From Hydrogenophaga sp. A37 (GTDB lineage: Bacteria > Pseudomonadota > Gammaproteobacteria > Burkholderiales > Burkholderiaceae_C), in the NCBI RefSeq assembly GCF_002001205.1, contig NZ_MUNZ01000051.1, positions 1 through 45,698 on the forward strand: DNA of 45,698 nucleotides. Reading direction: 5' to 3'. How positions within the stretch are numbered: position 1 is the stretch's first letter; each line of letters opens with the position of its first letter. The translations under genes were made by a program, and so were the position numbers. The notes under the pieces are model-generated. The model did not search any database and was not told where the DNA came from. It was given only the letters and a program-made list of their open reading frames with translations. Below, piece after piece: positions 30,234 through 40,331 of the stretch.

Positions 30234-31340
30234 CTATCTCTTTCCGATTTTTCGGTACACCGTGGCCCGGCTGATTCCCAGCGCGCGCGCCGCTTCCATG
30301 ACGTTGCCTCGCGCGTCTTCGACAGCTCGGCGGATGAGGGCGGTCTCCACGTCTTTGAGGGGCACGCTGTGGCTGGCGGGGCGTGCGGTGCCCGCTGCGT
30401 TGCTGCCCGGGCTCTGTGCCAGCACCTGCAGGCGAAGGCCGGACCAGAGCGGCACCTCGATGGCCGTGCGGTGGTTGCTGGCGGCATCAAACAGCGTGTC
30501 CGTGGGCACGGCAAACACCTCGCCGCAGTGCAGCGGCTGGCGTTGCGTGGACAGCCCCAGCATGTCGGCCGCAGCACGGTTGGCGCCGGTGATGGCGCCG
30601 TCGTTGTCGACGCACACCAGGCCGTCGTTGTCGTCGCCCAGCACCCGGCCTGGCCAGTTCAGGCGCAGCAGGAGGCGGTGGGGGCGGGCGGTGGTCAGTG
30701 CGTTTTCGATGCTGCGCGCGGACTGGGTGACCAGGTGTTTGAGGGCGGGTTGTTCGGCCACGTCCACGCCGGTCAGGTCCAGCATGCCCACGCACAGGCC
30801 GTCGGGTCCGAAGATCGGCGCGCCCGCGCAGCTGAAGATGCTGGTGTCGTTGAAGAAGTGTTCGCCCCGGTGCAGCCACACGGGCTCGTGTTCCGCGAGC
30901 GTGGCGCCGATGGCGGTGGTGCCCACGGCGGATTCCGAGAGGTTCACGCCCAGGCGGGCGATGGCGGCGGCGTGCGGGTTGTTGCGGTCCACCGGACCGT
31001 CCACGCCGATCACCGTGCCGCGCGCGTCGGTGAGGATCGCGAAGTAGCGGGTGTGCACCATGGCCCGCGAGAGCGAGCGGATCACCGGCGCGGCGGCCTG
31101 CACCAAGGGGCGGCTGGCGTCGAGCGCATGCTGCATGGCCCCGGCCGACACGGGCTCGAAGCTCACCCGTTGCCGAGGGTCCTTCCCCTGCGCCAGGCAG
31201 CGCCGCCAGGAGCGTTCGATGGTGGGAGCCAGCCAAGGCGAAGGCGCCGAGTCGCGGGCTTCGAGCACGGACAGCCGTGCCCGTTTGATCAAGGCCAGGC
31301 GCTGGTCGGATGGCGTGGGGTTCGGTGTGTGGGGAATCAC
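30234..31340 (-). CDS. AcoR-like GAF-PAS-Fis regulator lacking the AAA+ domain
   Basis: The 368-residue protein has a GAF-like sensor (NLSESAVGTTAIGATLAEHEPVW) and a PAS-like segment (GLVCVDNDGAITGANRAAADMLG). It then goes directly to a Fis-type helix-turn-helix at its C terminus (GNVMEAARALGISRATVYRK). The AAA+ domain, with Walker motifs and GAFTGA, is absent, so it cannot remodel sigma-54 polymerase. It may act as a repressor or competitor. GTG at 31340 follows CAGAGG and is preferred; GTG at 31373 is possible. A motif shared with the pedF upstream region covers its own promoter. The internal frame is open, so a deletion or natural design is likelier than a sequencing error. Confidence 0.8.
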   Translation of the reverse strand: MIPHTPNPTPSDQRLALIKRARLSVLEARDSAPSPWLAPTIERSWRRCLAQGKDPRQRVSFEPVSAGAMQHALDASRPLVQAAAPVIRSLSRAMVHTRYFAILTDARGTVIGVDGPVDRNNPHAAAIARLGVNLSESAVGTTAIGATLAEHEPVWLHRGEHFFNDTSIFSCAGAPIFGPDGLCVGMLDLTGVDVAEQPALKHLVTQSARSIENALTTARPHRLLLRLNWPGRVLGDDNDGLVCVDNDGAITGANRAAADMLGLSTQRQPLHCGEVFAVPTDTLFDAASNHRTAIEVPLWSGLRLQVLAQSPGSNAAGTARPASHSVPLKDVETALIRRAVEDARGNVMEAARALGISRATVYRKIGKR

Positions 31341-31364
31341 GTCTGCCTCTGCGGTCGGTGGGCT

Positions 31365-31394
31365 CTGGAACACAAGTGTTGCAAATTGCGACAG
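31365..31394. promoter_or_regulatory. Shared operator motif before the AAA-less regulator gene
   Basis: CTGGAACA-N7-TGCAAATTGCGACAG matches CTGGAACA-N9-TGCAAATTGGGACAG at 28280-28311 in 22 of 23 fixed bases. On the minus strand TGTCGCA and TGCAACA form a near-perfect inverted repeat. It lies 24 bases before the preferred start, which suggests autoregulation and a binding site common to both regulators. Confidence 0.55.
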
Positions 31395-31573
31395 CCATGG
31401 GTCAACTCACCCCCGGTCTGAGCGTCTGAGGAGCATCTGCGCAAATCACGTGCCATGGTGCCGGGGCAAACCCGGGGACGTGAGGGGATGCAACCCAGAG
31501 CTCCGTCGGGCTGCGATGCCGGCACGCTCAGTGCTCCATGGCGGTGATAGGGTCGCCGATGAACCAGGGCACC

Positions 31574-31641
31574 GCCGGGCCGGCTTTGCCGGACGGCCAG
31601 TGCCGCCCCCTTGGGGGGTAGCGCGCAGCGCTGCGGGGGGG
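31574..31641 (+). repeat. Intergenic hairpin repeat, copy 5
   Basis: GCCGGGCCGGCTTTGCCGGACGG is a variant first hairpin; CCCCCTTGGGGGG and GCGCAGCGCTGCGGGGGGG follow. It ends five bases before the coxI/xdhC gene. The rest of the gap upstream (31395-31573) shows no gene. Confidence 0.75.
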
Positions 31642-31646
31642 AGTGA

Positions 31647-32690
31647 TTACCCCGCTCTCAGCCGTTCCTTGGCCGGCCCGACCTGCGTGTCGCGCGGCAA
31701 GGGCACCGCGTTTTTCACCGCCAGCACCTCGGCCATGATGCTGACCGCGATCTCGGAGGGCATCTTGCTGCCGATGTAGATGCCGATCGGTCCACGCAGC
31801 AGGGCCAGGCTGTGTTCGGTCTGGTCGAAGTGTTCGATCATGCGGGCACGGCGCGCCTCGTTGTTGCGCCGCGAGCCGATGGCGCCGACGTAGAACGCCT
31901 CGCTGCCCAGGGCTTCGAGCAGGGCCAGGTCGTCGAGCTTGGGGTCGTGCGTCAGCGCGATCACGCAGGTGCGGCGGTCGACGTTGAATTCGCGCACCAC
32001 GTCGTCGGGCATGCCGTGGGCCAGCGTCACGCCGGCCACCGTCCAGCTGCTGCGGTATTCCTCGCGCGGGTCGCAGACCGTGACCGCGAAGCCGCAGAAC
32101 AGGGCCATGGTCGAGAGGTATTCGGTGAGCTGGCCGGCACCGATCAGCAGCATGCGGTACTCGGGGCCGAAGGTGTTGCGCAGCGTCACGCCGTCGTCGC
32201 TGAGGCCCGTGGGTTTGTCGCAGGGCTGCAGCGTGACGGCGCCGGTGGCGAGCTCGGTGTCGCGCTGCATGAGCCGACCCTGACTCAGGGCCTGCACCAG
32301 CGCCGCGAGCGTGTCGGCATCGGGGTTGAATTCGAGCAACAGCTCCAGCGTGCCGCCGCAGGGCAGGCCGAAGCGATGGGCCTCGTCGGCGGTGACGCCG
32401 TAGGTCACCCGCTCGGGCGGGCCGGTGGGAATGTCGTGCGTGATGCCTGCCGCTGAGACTTCTGCGCCCGCCGGGGTGTTGGCCCGACTGTAGCGATAGA
32501 TCAGGTCGTCTTCGATGCAGCCGCCCGAGACCGAGCCCACCACCGAGCCGGTTTCGCACAGCGCCATGATCGAGCCCACCGGGCGCGGCGACGAGCCCCA
32601 GGTGCGGACCACCGTGGCCAGCAGCGCGCGTTGCCCGCTGCGCCGCCATTGCAGCAGCTTGCGCAGCACCGTGATGTCGAGGTTTTCCAT
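31647..32690 (-). CDS. coxI: XdhC/CoxI-family molybdenum cofactor insertion protein
   Basis: XdhC/CoxI proteins bind the molybdenum cofactor and help its sulfuration and insertion into xanthine-dehydrogenase-type enzymes. The 347-residue product has both family domains: an N-terminal part with VVRTWGSSPRPVGSIM and GSVSGGCIEDDL, and a C-terminal Rossmann part (MLLIGAGQLTEYL, DPREEYR, IGSRRN). It is the last gene of coxD-E-G-I, 39 bases after coxG, and should mature the CoxL subunit encoded upstream. Confidence 0.88.
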   Translation of the reverse strand: MENLDITVLRKLLQWRRSGQRALLATVVRTWGSSPRPVGSIMALCETGSVVGSVSGGCIEDDLIYRYSRANTPAGAEVSAAGITHDIPTGPPERVTYGVTADEAHRFGLPCGGTLELLLEFNPDADTLAALVQALSQGRLMQRDTELATGAVTLQPCDKPTGLSDDGVTLRNTFGPEYRMLLIGAGQLTEYLSTMALFCGFAVTVCDPREEYRSSWTVAGVTLAHGMPDDVVREFNVDRRTCVIALTHDPKLDDLALLEALGSEAFYVGAIGSRRNNEARRARMIEHFDQTEHSLALLRGPIGIYIGSKMPSEIAVSIMAEVLAVKNAVPLPRDTQVGPAKERLRAG

Positions 32691-32729
32691 GTGTGGTTTC
32701 CAGTGCGTGGAGTGTGCCGGTGTTGCGCC

Positions 32730-33341
32730 TCAGCGGCTCAGCCACCAGATGACAGCGACGACCACGGCACCGGCCACCCACACCCAGGCGGGCATGCCGC
32801 CGCTGGGCACGGGGTTGGTCGATGCGGCCACCACGGCCGTGTTGTCGCCTGCCGCCGCAGTGACGGCATCCCGCGCCGCATAAGCCTCGGGGTGGGCCTT
32901 CTGCATCGCTTCGTCGAAGCGTTTGAAGAAGTCCTCCGACATGGCCTTGGCGGTGCCGTCGATCAGGCGCTGGCCCAGCTGCGCGATCTTGCCGCCCACG
33001 GTGGCGTGCACCGTGTAGTCCAGCTCGCAGCCGCAGCCGCTGCCGTTGGGGCTGAGCTTCACTTCGGCCGCGCCCTTGCCAAAGCCGGCAACGCCGCCCT
33101 GGCCCTCGAAATTGATCTTGTACGACGCGGGCGCGACGATGTCGCTGAGCAGGATCTTGCCGGCGAACTTTGCCGAGACCGGCCCGATCTTCAGCGCCAT
33201 GCCCACGGCGTACTGGTTGTCGCCGGTGGCCTCCAACTTGTTGCAGCCGGGGATGCAGGCCTTGAGCACCTCGGGGTCGTTGAGCGCATCCCAGGCCTGC
33301 TGCTGGGTGATGGCGAGGGAGCGGTTGCCTTGCATGTCCAT
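32730..33341 (-). CDS. coxG: CoxG-family carbon monoxide dehydrogenase accessory protein
   Basis: The 203-residue protein has the CoxG/SRPBCC fold (WDALNDPEVLKACIPGC, GKILLSDIVAPASY, GKIAQLGQRLIDGTAK) and a C-terminal membrane helix (about 183-203). CoxG helps recruit CO dehydrogenase to the cytoplasmic membrane. The start at 33341 follows AGGAGA. It sits 32 bases after coxE and before coxI in the accessory gene block. Confidence 0.9.
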   Translation of the reverse strand: MDMQGNRSLAITQQQAWDALNDPEVLKACIPGCNKLEATGDNQYAVGMALKIGPVSAKFAGKILLSDIVAPASYKINFEGQGGVAGFGKGAAEVKLSPNGSGCGCELDYTVHATVGGKIAQLGQRLIDGTAKAMSEDFFKRFDEAMQKAHPEAYAARDAVTAAAGDNTAVVAASTNPVPSGGMPAWVWVAGAVVVAVIWWLSR

Positions 33342-33373
33342 GGTGTTCTCCTATCTTGTAGTGGTGTGGGTAT

Positions 33374-34567
33374 TCAGCGTTTGAGCAAAGCCGCCAGGCT
33401 GGCGGCCAGGTCGTCGAGCTTGCTGAGGTTGTGCACCGCCAGCATGCCGTGGGCGTGGCTGTGCAGTTCGGCGGCGCCGCGCGCCAGCGGCGCATAGCCG
33501 TCGAAGCGCAGCAGCGGGTTGAGCCAGAGCAGGCGGCGGCAGCGGCGGCGCAGCCAGTCCAGGGCCTCGCCGAGTTCCTTCGGTTCGCCGGTGTCCAGCC
33601 CGTCGGTGACGATCAGCACCAGGGTGCGGCGGCCAACCAGGCGGCGCGCGTGCTCATGGCGCAGGGTTTGCAACGCAACACCGAACTGGGTGCCGCCCGC
33701 GAAGTCCTCAATGGCGGCGCTGGCGTGTGCGAGCATGTCGTCGGTGTCGGCCTGACGGAAGGCGGGTGTGAGGTCGGTGAGCCGGGTGCCGAAAGCGAAC
33801 ACATCGCGGCGGCGGTGGTGGCGCGTGGCCGCGTGCAGAAAGGCCAGCAGCAACCGGGTGTAGCGCTCCATGGAGCCCGACACGTCCACCAGCACCAGCA
33901 GCGGCAGCGGTTGCTCGCGCCGCTCCAGGCGCGGCAGCTCCATCAGCTCGCCACCGTTGCGCACGGCGCGCTGCATCAGGCCCGGCCAGTGCAGTTGCGC
34001 GCCTTGTGCGCCCGGCCGCGTGCGGCGCGAGGCGAAGGTGGGCAGCGGCAGCCGGATGTCGCGCGCCAGGCGCTCGACCAGCCGGTACTCGGTGCCCGAG
34101 AGCGCGTTGAAGTCGGCGTGTTTCAGACGCTGCAGGTCGCTCGCGGTCATGGCGGCGTCGAACTCGACCTTCTGGTCTTCTGCCTTCGGTTTGGCCTGGT
34201 GGCCGAAGGTCTTTTGCGGCGACAGCGCCTCGCGCACACGCGGGCGCCGCTGGCTGGGCTCGGCCTTGCCCTCGGCGCTAGGCAGCAGTTGCGAGAGCAG
34301 CTTCTGCGCGATCTCGGGGTTGCGGAAGTACACGTCGAACAGCTCGCGGAACACCAGCCGGTCCTGCTCGCGGCTGACCAACACGGCCTCCATCGCGGCG
34401 CTCACGTCCTGCTTGCGTTCCAGCCCCACGGCCAGCGCGGCGTCGGCCGCCAGCGCGATGCGCGAACTGTCCACCCGCACGCCGGCGCGGCGCAGGGCGC
34501 GGCCAAAGCCGGTGATGTTGTCGGCGAGTTTGCCGCTGCGGGCGTCACCCAGTTGTGCTATCGCCAT
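33374..34567 (-). CDS. coxE: CoxE-family VWA-domain protein
   Basis: The 397-residue protein carries a C-terminal von Willebrand factor A domain with the metal-ion site DVSGS (228-232) and a later T-D-G motif (LIVTDGLDTG). CoxE works with the AAA+ ATPase CoxD in maturing the Cu/Mo or Mo active site of CODH-type enzymes. The start at 34567 is an ATG without a strong ribosome site; upstream sequence is a dispersed repeat. It is followed by coxG. Confidence 0.88.
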   Translation of the reverse strand: MAIAQLGDARSGKLADNITGFGRALRRAGVRVDSSRIALAADAALAVGLERKQDVSAAMEAVLVSREQDRLVFRELFDVYFRNPEIAQKLLSQLLPSAEGKAEPSQRRPRVREALSPQKTFGHQAKPKAEDQKVEFDAAMTASDLQRLKHADFNALSGTEYRLVERLARDIRLPLPTFASRRTRPGAQGAQLHWPGLMQRAVRNGGELMELPRLERREQPLPLLVLVDVSGSMERYTRLLLAFLHAATRHHRRRDVFAFGTRLTDLTPAFRQADTDDMLAHASAAIEDFAGGTQFGVALQTLRHEHARRLVGRRTLVLIVTDGLDTGEPKELGEALDWLRRRCRRLLWLNPLLRFDGYAPLARGAAELHSHAHGMLAVHNLSKLDDLAASLAALLKR

Positions 34568-34636
34568 GGCTTCAGCAGTCCATGGCGCCGGAGCGCCAGT
34601 CGCACCGCATGAAACAACGCCACCCGGGGGCACCGA

Positions 34637-34705
34637 GGAACCGGCTTTGCCGGGCCTCTGGTGCCGCCCCCCTTGAGGGGGGTGACGCGAAGCGGCGCGG
34701 GGGGT
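34637..34705 (+). repeat. Intergenic hairpin repeat, copy 6
   Basis: GGAACCGGCTTTGCCGGGCC, then CCCCCCTTGAGGGGGG, then GCGAAGCGGCGCGGGGGG. It is the most complete copy and lies between coxD and coxE, inside the cox accessory operon. Confidence 0.8.
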
Positions 34706-34713
34706 GTTTCATC

Positions 34714-35637
<924 letters not shown>

Positions 35638-35671
35638 GGGTGTGGGCCGTGTGGGGCTGGGGTCGCTGAAG

Positions 35672-35703
35672 AAAAAAGGCCCCGGGTTTGCCAACTCGGG
35701 GCC
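35672..35703 (-). terminator. Intrinsic terminator between coxM and coxD
   Basis: On the minus strand GGCCCCG and CGGGGCC (35697-35703 and 35678-35684) form a perfect 7-bp stem with a 12-base loop, followed by TTTTTT. It lies 21 bases after the coxM stop and would end or attenuate the coxSLM transcript before coxDEGI. Confidence 0.75.
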
Positions 35704-35724
35704 CCCATTGCCGTGGAAGCCGCT

Positions 35725-36516
35725 TCAGGCGAGCAAGGCCACCGCGCGCTGGGTCAGCACGCTGATGAGGTTGGCGCGATAGGCGGCGCTGGCGTGGAGG
35801 TCGGCGTTCAGGTCGCTGGCATCGATCTTTACGGCCGCTGCGGCTGGTGGTGTGAAGCTCTGGTTGAGCGCATCCTCCAGCCCGGTGTGGCGGAACACGC
35901 CGCCGCTGCCCGCGCCGGTGACGGCCACGCGCACGCCGCTGTCGGTCTGCGCGACGAAGACGCCGGTCATGGCAAAGCGCGAGGCTGGCTGGTTGAACTT
36001 CATGTAGACCGATTTCTTCGGGATCGGGAAGCTGATGGCCGTGATGAGTTCGCCCTCGTTCAGCGCGGTGGTGAACATGCCCTGGAAGAAGTCGTCGGCC
36101 GCGATCTGGCGGTGCGTGGTGTGCACCGTGGCACCCAGGCCCAGCACCGCGCTGGGGTAGCAGGCGGCGGGGTCGTTGTTGGCAACCGAGCCGCCCAGCG
36201 TGCCCATCGCCCGCACCTGCTTGTCGCCGATGTGGGCGGCCAGATCGGCCAGACCGGGAATGGCGGCCTTGACCTCGGCGCTGTTGGCCACGTCGATGTG
36301 GCGCGTCATGGCACCGATCACCAGGGCGTTGCCTTCGCGCTTGATGCCGGCCAGTTCCTTGACGCCGCCCAGGTCCACCAGCGAGCCGGGTTCAGACAGG
36401 CGCAGCTTCATCGAAGCCAGCAGGGTCTGGCCGCCGGCCAGGGGCTTGGCGCCACCGGCGGCGGCCTTGCTGGCATCGGCCAGGGTCGAGGGTTTGTCGA
36501 ATGTGAATGCGTACAT
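35725..36516 (-). CDS. coxM: CODH-like FAD-binding medium subunit CoxM
   Basis: The 263-residue flavoprotein subunit has the two FAD-binding motifs of the family, AGGQTLLA near residue 42 and MGTLGGSVANNDPAA near 117. It passes electrons from the iron-sulfur clusters of CoxS to a quinone or NAD-linked acceptor. The start at 36516 follows GAGGAG, 14 bases after coxL. It is the third gene of coxS-L-M and is followed by a terminator. Confidence 0.93.
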   Translation of the reverse strand: MYAFTFDKPSTLADASKAAAGGAKPLAGGQTLLASMKLRLSEPGSLVDLGGVKELAGIKREGNALVIGAMTRHIDVANSAEVKAAIPGLADLAAHIGDKQVRAMGTLGGSVANNDPAACYPSAVLGLGATVHTTHRQIAADDFFQGMFTTALNEGELITAISFPIPKKSVYMKFNQPASRFAMTGVFVAQTDSGVRVAVTGAGSGGVFRHTGLEDALNQSFTPPAAAAVKIDASDLNADLHASAAYRANLISVLTQRAVALLA

Positions 36517-36530
36517 GGTGTGCTCCTCGG

Positions 36531-38903
36531 TCAGGCCTTGGCAGATTGAATCGCTTCCCACACGCGACCGGGCGAGGCGGGCATGTCGAATTCCGTGACG
36601 CCCAGCGGCTTGAGCGCGTCGAGCACCGCGTTGATCACCGCCGGCGGCGAGCCGATGGCGCCGGCCTCGCCGCAGCCCTTGGTGCCCAGCGGGTTGTGGG
36701 TGCAGGGCGTGCAGATGGTGCCGATCTTGAACTCGGGGAAGTCATCGGCACGCGGCATGGCGTAGTCCATGAACGAGCCGGTGAGCAGCTGGCCGGTTTC
36801 CTGGTCGTAGACGCAGTTTTCCAGCAGCGCCTGGCCGATGCCCTGAACGATGCCTCCGTGCACCTGGCCCTCGACGATCATGGGGTTGATGATGGTGCCG
36901 AAGTCGTCCACCGCGCTGAACTTGTCCACGCGCGTGAAGCCCGTGGCCGGATCCACCTCCACCTCGCAGATGTAGGTGCCGGCGGGGAAGGTGAAGTTGG
37001 TCGGGTCGTAGAACGCGGTTTCGTTCAGGCCCGGCTCCAGCTTGTCGAGCGGGTAGTTGTGCGGCACATAGGCGGTGAGCGCGACCTGGCCGAAGGTGAC
37101 CTTCTTGTCGGTGCCCTTGACGGTGAACTCGCCGTTGGCGAACTCCACGTCGGCGTCGCTGGCTTCCATCAAATGGGCCGCGATCTTCTTGGCCTTGGTC
37201 TCGATCTTGTCGAGCGCCTTCATGATGGCCGCGCCGCCCACCGATATGGAACGCGACCCGTAGGTCCCCATGCCGAACGGCACTCGGCCCGTGTCGCCGT
37301 GCACCACATCCACCGCATCCACCGACAGCCCCAAGCGCGCCGCGACGACCTGCGCGAAGGTGGTCTCATGGCCCTGGCCGTGGCTGTGCGAGCCGGTGAA
37401 GATGGTGACGCTGCCAGTGGGGTGCACGCGCACCTCGCCGCACTCGAACAGGCCGGCGCGCGCACCGAGCGCCCCCGCGATGTTGCTGGGCGCGATGCCG
37501 CAGGCCTCGATGTAGCTGCTGTAGCCGATGCCGCGCAGCAGGCCCTTGGCGGCGCTGGCCGCCTTGCGCTGCTCGAAGCCGGCCACCTCGGCCAGTTCCT
37601 GCGCCTTGTTCATGCAGCCCAGGTAGTCGCCCACGTCGTACTGCAGGGCCACGGGTGTCTGGTAGGGCCAGCTGTCGATGAAGTTGCGCTTGCGGATCTC
37701 GTCCTGCCCGATCCCCAACTCCCAGCCGCAGCGGCTCACCAGGCGCTCCAGCAGGTAGGTGGCCTCGGGACGGCCGGCGCCGCGGTAGGCGTCCACCGGC
37801 GCGGTGTTGGTGAACCAGGCGTCCACCTCCACGTACACCTGCGGCGTCTTGTACTGGCCCGCGAGCAGCGTGGCGTACAGGATGGTCGGCACCGCGGTCG
37901 AGAAGGTGGAGAGGTAGGCGCCCAGGTTGGCGTGGGTGTGCACCCGCATCGCGAGGAACTTGCCGTCCTTGTCCATCGCCATCTCGGCGTGGCTGATGTG
38001 GTCGCGGCCATGTGCATCGGTCAGGAAGGACTCGCTGCGCTCGCAGGTCCACTTGATACTGCGGTTGATCTGCTTGGCCGCCCAGGTGAGCGCCACGTCT
38101 TCGGCATACAGAAAGATCTTGGAGCCGAAGCCGCCACCCACGTCGGGCGCGATCACGCGCACCTTGTGCTCAGGGAGGCCGAGCACGAAGGCCGTCATCA
38201 GCAGGCGCTCGACGTGCGGGTTCTGGTTGGCGACGTAGAGCGTGTATTCCTCGGTGGCACGGTTGTACATACCGATGGCCGCGCGCGGCTCCATGGCGTT
38301 GGGCACCAGGCGGTTGTTGATGAGGTCGAGCTTGGTCACGTGGGCGGCGTTGACGAAGGCGGCGTCCACCGCACCCTTGTCGCCAATGGCCCACTTGTAG
38401 CAGTGATTGTCGGGCGCGGCTTCATGCAGGGCCGGGCCCAGGGCGGCGGTGCGCATGTCGACCACGGCGTCGTGCATGTCGTAGTCCACGTCCACCGCTT
38501 CGGCGGCGTTCTTGGCCTGTTCCAGGGTTTCAGCGATCACCATCGCCACCTGGTCGCCCACGTAGCGCGCCTTGCCGATGGCGAGGATCGGGTGGGGCGG
38601 CTCCTTCATCGGCGTGCCGTCGGTGCTGGTGATCAGCCAGCCGCAGGGCAGGCCGCCCATCTTGCCGTCGATGTCCTTGCCGGTGAAGATTTCCACCACG
38701 CCGGGCATGGCCCTGGCGCGGGTCAGGTCGATGCTTTTGATGGTGGCGTGTGCGTGCGGGCTGCGCACGAACACCGCGTAGGTTTGATTGGCCTGCGTGA
38801 TGTCGTCGGTGTACTGGCCGGCACCGGTGAGGAAGCGGTAGTCCTCCTTGCGGCGGACGGCCTCGCCGATGTGCGGCAGCTTGGCGAAATCGGATGCACC
38901 CAT
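36531..38903 (-). CDS. coxL: Form II CODH-like molybdopterin subunit CoxL
   Basis: The 790-residue catalytic subunit of the xanthine oxidase family has the molybdopterin-binding segments DVGGGFGSK (254-262) and the conserved active-site Glu746 in GEAGAIG. The active-site loop is AYRGAGR (372-378), the form II sequence, not the AYxCSFR loop with the copper-binding cysteine of true aerobic CO dehydrogenase. It may therefore hydroxylate another small molecule, such as an aldehyde or heterocycle. It lies 12 bases after coxS and 14 before coxM. Confidence 0.93.
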   Translation of the reverse strand: MGASDFAKLPHIGEAVRRKEDYRFLTGAGQYTDDITQANQTYAVFVRSPHAHATIKSIDLTRARAMPGVVEIFTGKDIDGKMGGLPCGWLITSTDGTPMKEPPHPILAIGKARYVGDQVAMVIAETLEQAKNAAEAVDVDYDMHDAVVDMRTAALGPALHEAAPDNHCYKWAIGDKGAVDAAFVNAAHVTKLDLINNRLVPNAMEPRAAIGMYNRATEEYTLYVANQNPHVERLLMTAFVLGLPEHKVRVIAPDVGGGFGSKIFLYAEDVALTWAAKQINRSIKWTCERSESFLTDAHGRDHISHAEMAMDKDGKFLAMRVHTHANLGAYLSTFSTAVPTILYATLLAGQYKTPQVYVEVDAWFTNTAPVDAYRGAGRPEATYLLERLVSRCGWELGIGQDEIRKRNFIDSWPYQTPVALQYDVGDYLGCMNKAQELAEVAGFEQRKAASAAKGLLRGIGYSSYIEACGIAPSNIAGALGARAGLFECGEVRVHPTGSVTIFTGSHSHGQGHETTFAQVVAARLGLSVDAVDVVHGDTGRVPFGMGTYGSRSISVGGAAIMKALDKIETKAKKIAAHLMEASDADVEFANGEFTVKGTDKKVTFGQVALTAYVPHNYPLDKLEPGLNETAFYDPTNFTFPAGTYICEVEVDPATGFTRVDKFSAVDDFGTIINPMIVEGQVHGGIVQGIGQALLENCVYDQETGQLLTGSFMDYAMPRADDFPEFKIGTICTPCTHNPLGTKGCGEAGAIGSPPAVINAVLDALKPLGVTEFDMPASPGRVWEAIQSAKA

Positions 38904-38915
38904 GTCTGTTTCTCC

Positions 38916-39386
38916 TTAGGACGAAGCCATGTCGGCCTGGCCCTTGACCACAGCCTTGACGATGTTCTGGTAACCGGTGCAGCGGCACAGGTTGCCTTCG
39001 AGCAGCTCGCGGATTTCGCCGGCGCTGGCCTTGGGGTGGTGGGTGCAGAGGTCCACCGCGCTCATGACCATGCCGGGGGTGCAATAGCCGCACTGCAGGC
39101 CGTGGCACTCCTTGAAGGCCGCCTGCATCGGGTGCATGGTGCCGTCGGGCTGGGAGAGGCCTTCGATGGTGGTGATGTCCGAGCCGCTGACCTGCACGGC
39201 CAGCACGTTGCACGACTTGATGGCCCGACCGTCCCGGATGACGGTGCAGGCGCCGCACTGCGCGGTGTCGCATCCGACATGGGTGCCGGTGAGCTTGAGG
39301 TGCTCGCGCAGCACCTGAACCAGCAATGTGTGGGGAGCGACGTCCACCGAGGTGGGTTTGCCGTTGACCTTGAGCTGAACCTGCAT
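38916..39386 (-). CDS. coxS: CODH-like 2Fe-2S small subunit CoxS
   Basis: The 156-residue protein carries two 2Fe-2S clusters: a plant-type site (CDTAQCGAC plus a later Cys) and an alpha-helical site (CGYCTPGM and CRCTGYQN). It carries electrons from the molybdenum site of CoxL to CoxM. The ATG at 39386 follows AGGAGA. It is the first gene of the cox operon and is divergent from the AOR operon across 440 bases. Confidence 0.95.
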   Translation of the reverse strand: MQVQLKVNGKPTSVDVAPHTLLVQVLREHLKLTGTHVGCDTAQCGACTVIRDGRAIKSCNVLAVQVSGSDITTIEGLSQPDGTMHPMQAAFKECHGLQCGYCTPGMVMSAVDLCTHHPKASAGEIRELLEGNLCRCTGYQNIVKAVVKGQADMASS

Positions 39387-39826
39387 CTGTGTCTCCTGTT
39401 GGTGGGGTCGCCAATCAGTGAAACATGGCTCAAAAAAGAGCGAATTGCGTGTTAACCCTCAGATCGAAATCGCGGTCTGAAACATTCTCAATTTGAGACA
39501 GCTTTTGAGGTGTTCTGGCGGTTGAAAAATATTGATTTCAAAGCGAATTTGAGGAAATAAATTGCATTGGTTGCATATGAAATGGCAGGCAGATCGATGG
39601 CGGACAGCGGAGTCCACAAAAGGTCTGTGTGGGTTTGAAATGGCTTGTGTTTCAAAGGCAAACTTCAGGGAATGGGGGGTGTCTCAAACTGAGATTTTGT
39701 GTCCGTCGGGCGGGGCGCTTGAGGGTTATCCCTGAGCGATAGGCCTACCTTCAGGTCAACAATCGTATGAACACATGGGCATATCCCTCCAGCGGCCGTG
39801 TGTGACCCACAACCGGAGACCCACGA
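39387..39826. promoter_or_regulatory. A+T-richer cox/aor divergent control region with two LysR-type dyads
   Basis: This 440-base gap has no gene and is clearly richer in A and T than the rest. It holds two matching dyads of T-N11-A form: TCTCAATTTGAGA at 39486-39498 (perfect) and TCTCAAACTGAGA at 39682-39694 (outer five bases perfect), 196 bases apart. The first is nearer coxS and the second nearer aorA. Further TTTGAGG and TTTTGAGG half sites lie between them. A LysR regulator, perhaps the one at 44450, could bind both and control the two operons; promoter boxes are not clear. Confidence 0.5.
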
Positions 39827-40303
39827 ATGCAAAAAATCCTCCACATCAACCCGGACAAGTGCACGGGTTGCCTGCAGTGCGAAATGGCCTGCTCGTTCGA
39901 GAACTACGGCACCTACGCCACCTCGAAGTCGCGCATCAAGGTCTTTGACTTCCACCACACCGGCAAGAAAGTCCCCTACACCTGCACGCAGTGCGACGAG
40001 GCCTGGTGCCTGCACGCCTGCCCGGTCGAAGCGATCACGGTCGACAAGGTCACCGGCGCCAAGGTGGTGAACGAGACCACCTGCGTGGGTTGCAAGGTCT
40101 GCACCATCGCCTGCCCCTTCGGCACCATCAACTACGTGCAGGAAACCGGCAAGGTCCAGAAGTGCGACCTTTGCGGTGGCGAGCCGGCCTGTGCCGACGC
40201 CTGCCCGACCGCGGCGATCACCTTCGTGGACGCCAACTGGACCGGCATCGACAAGATGAAGCAGTGGGCCGACAAGCTGGGCAACCAGCCCTCCGCCGCC
40301 TGA
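39827..40303 (+). CDS. aorA: AOR ferredoxin-like electron-transfer subunit
   Basis: The 158-residue protein has four 4Fe-4S cysteine sets: CTGCLQCEMAC (12-22), CTQCDEAWCLHACP, CVGCKVCTIACP and CDLCGGEPACADACP. It is the polyferredoxin subunit of multi-subunit tungsten aldehyde oxidoreductases such as AorABC of Aromatoleum aromaticum, taking electrons from the large subunit to the FAD subunit. The start at 39827 follows CGGAGA. It is 28 bases before the large-subunit gene. Confidence 0.88.
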   Translation: MQKILHINPDKCTGCLQCEMACSFENYGTYATSKSRIKVFDFHHTGKKVPYTCTQCDEAWCLHACPVEAITVDKVTGAKVVNETTCVGCKVCTIACPFGTINYVQETGKVQKCDLCGGEPACADACPTAAITFVDANWTGIDKMKQWADKLGNQPSAA

Positions 40304-40331
40304 TCCCCCCAACACACTTAGGAGCTTCAAC

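Noticed and set aside
30234..31340. A second sigma-54 activator
   Set aside because: No Walker A, Walker B or GAFTGA loop is present; the PAS-like part runs directly into the Fis domain.
31528..33495. A 655-codon minus-strand frame across coxI and coxG
   Set aside because: It crosses two well-supported genes in another frame and is Arg/Gly-rich without motifs.
36531..38903. True (form I) carbon monoxide dehydrogenase
   Set aside because: The active-site loop is AYRGAGR, not AYxCSFR, so the copper-binding cysteine is missing.
36507..39455. A 982-codon open frame on the plus strand opposite coxL and coxS
   Set aside because: It mirrors the codon pattern of the real cox genes in high-GC DNA, is rich in His, Gly, Val and Arg, and shows no domain. 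coxS-L-M on the minus strand explain the region.
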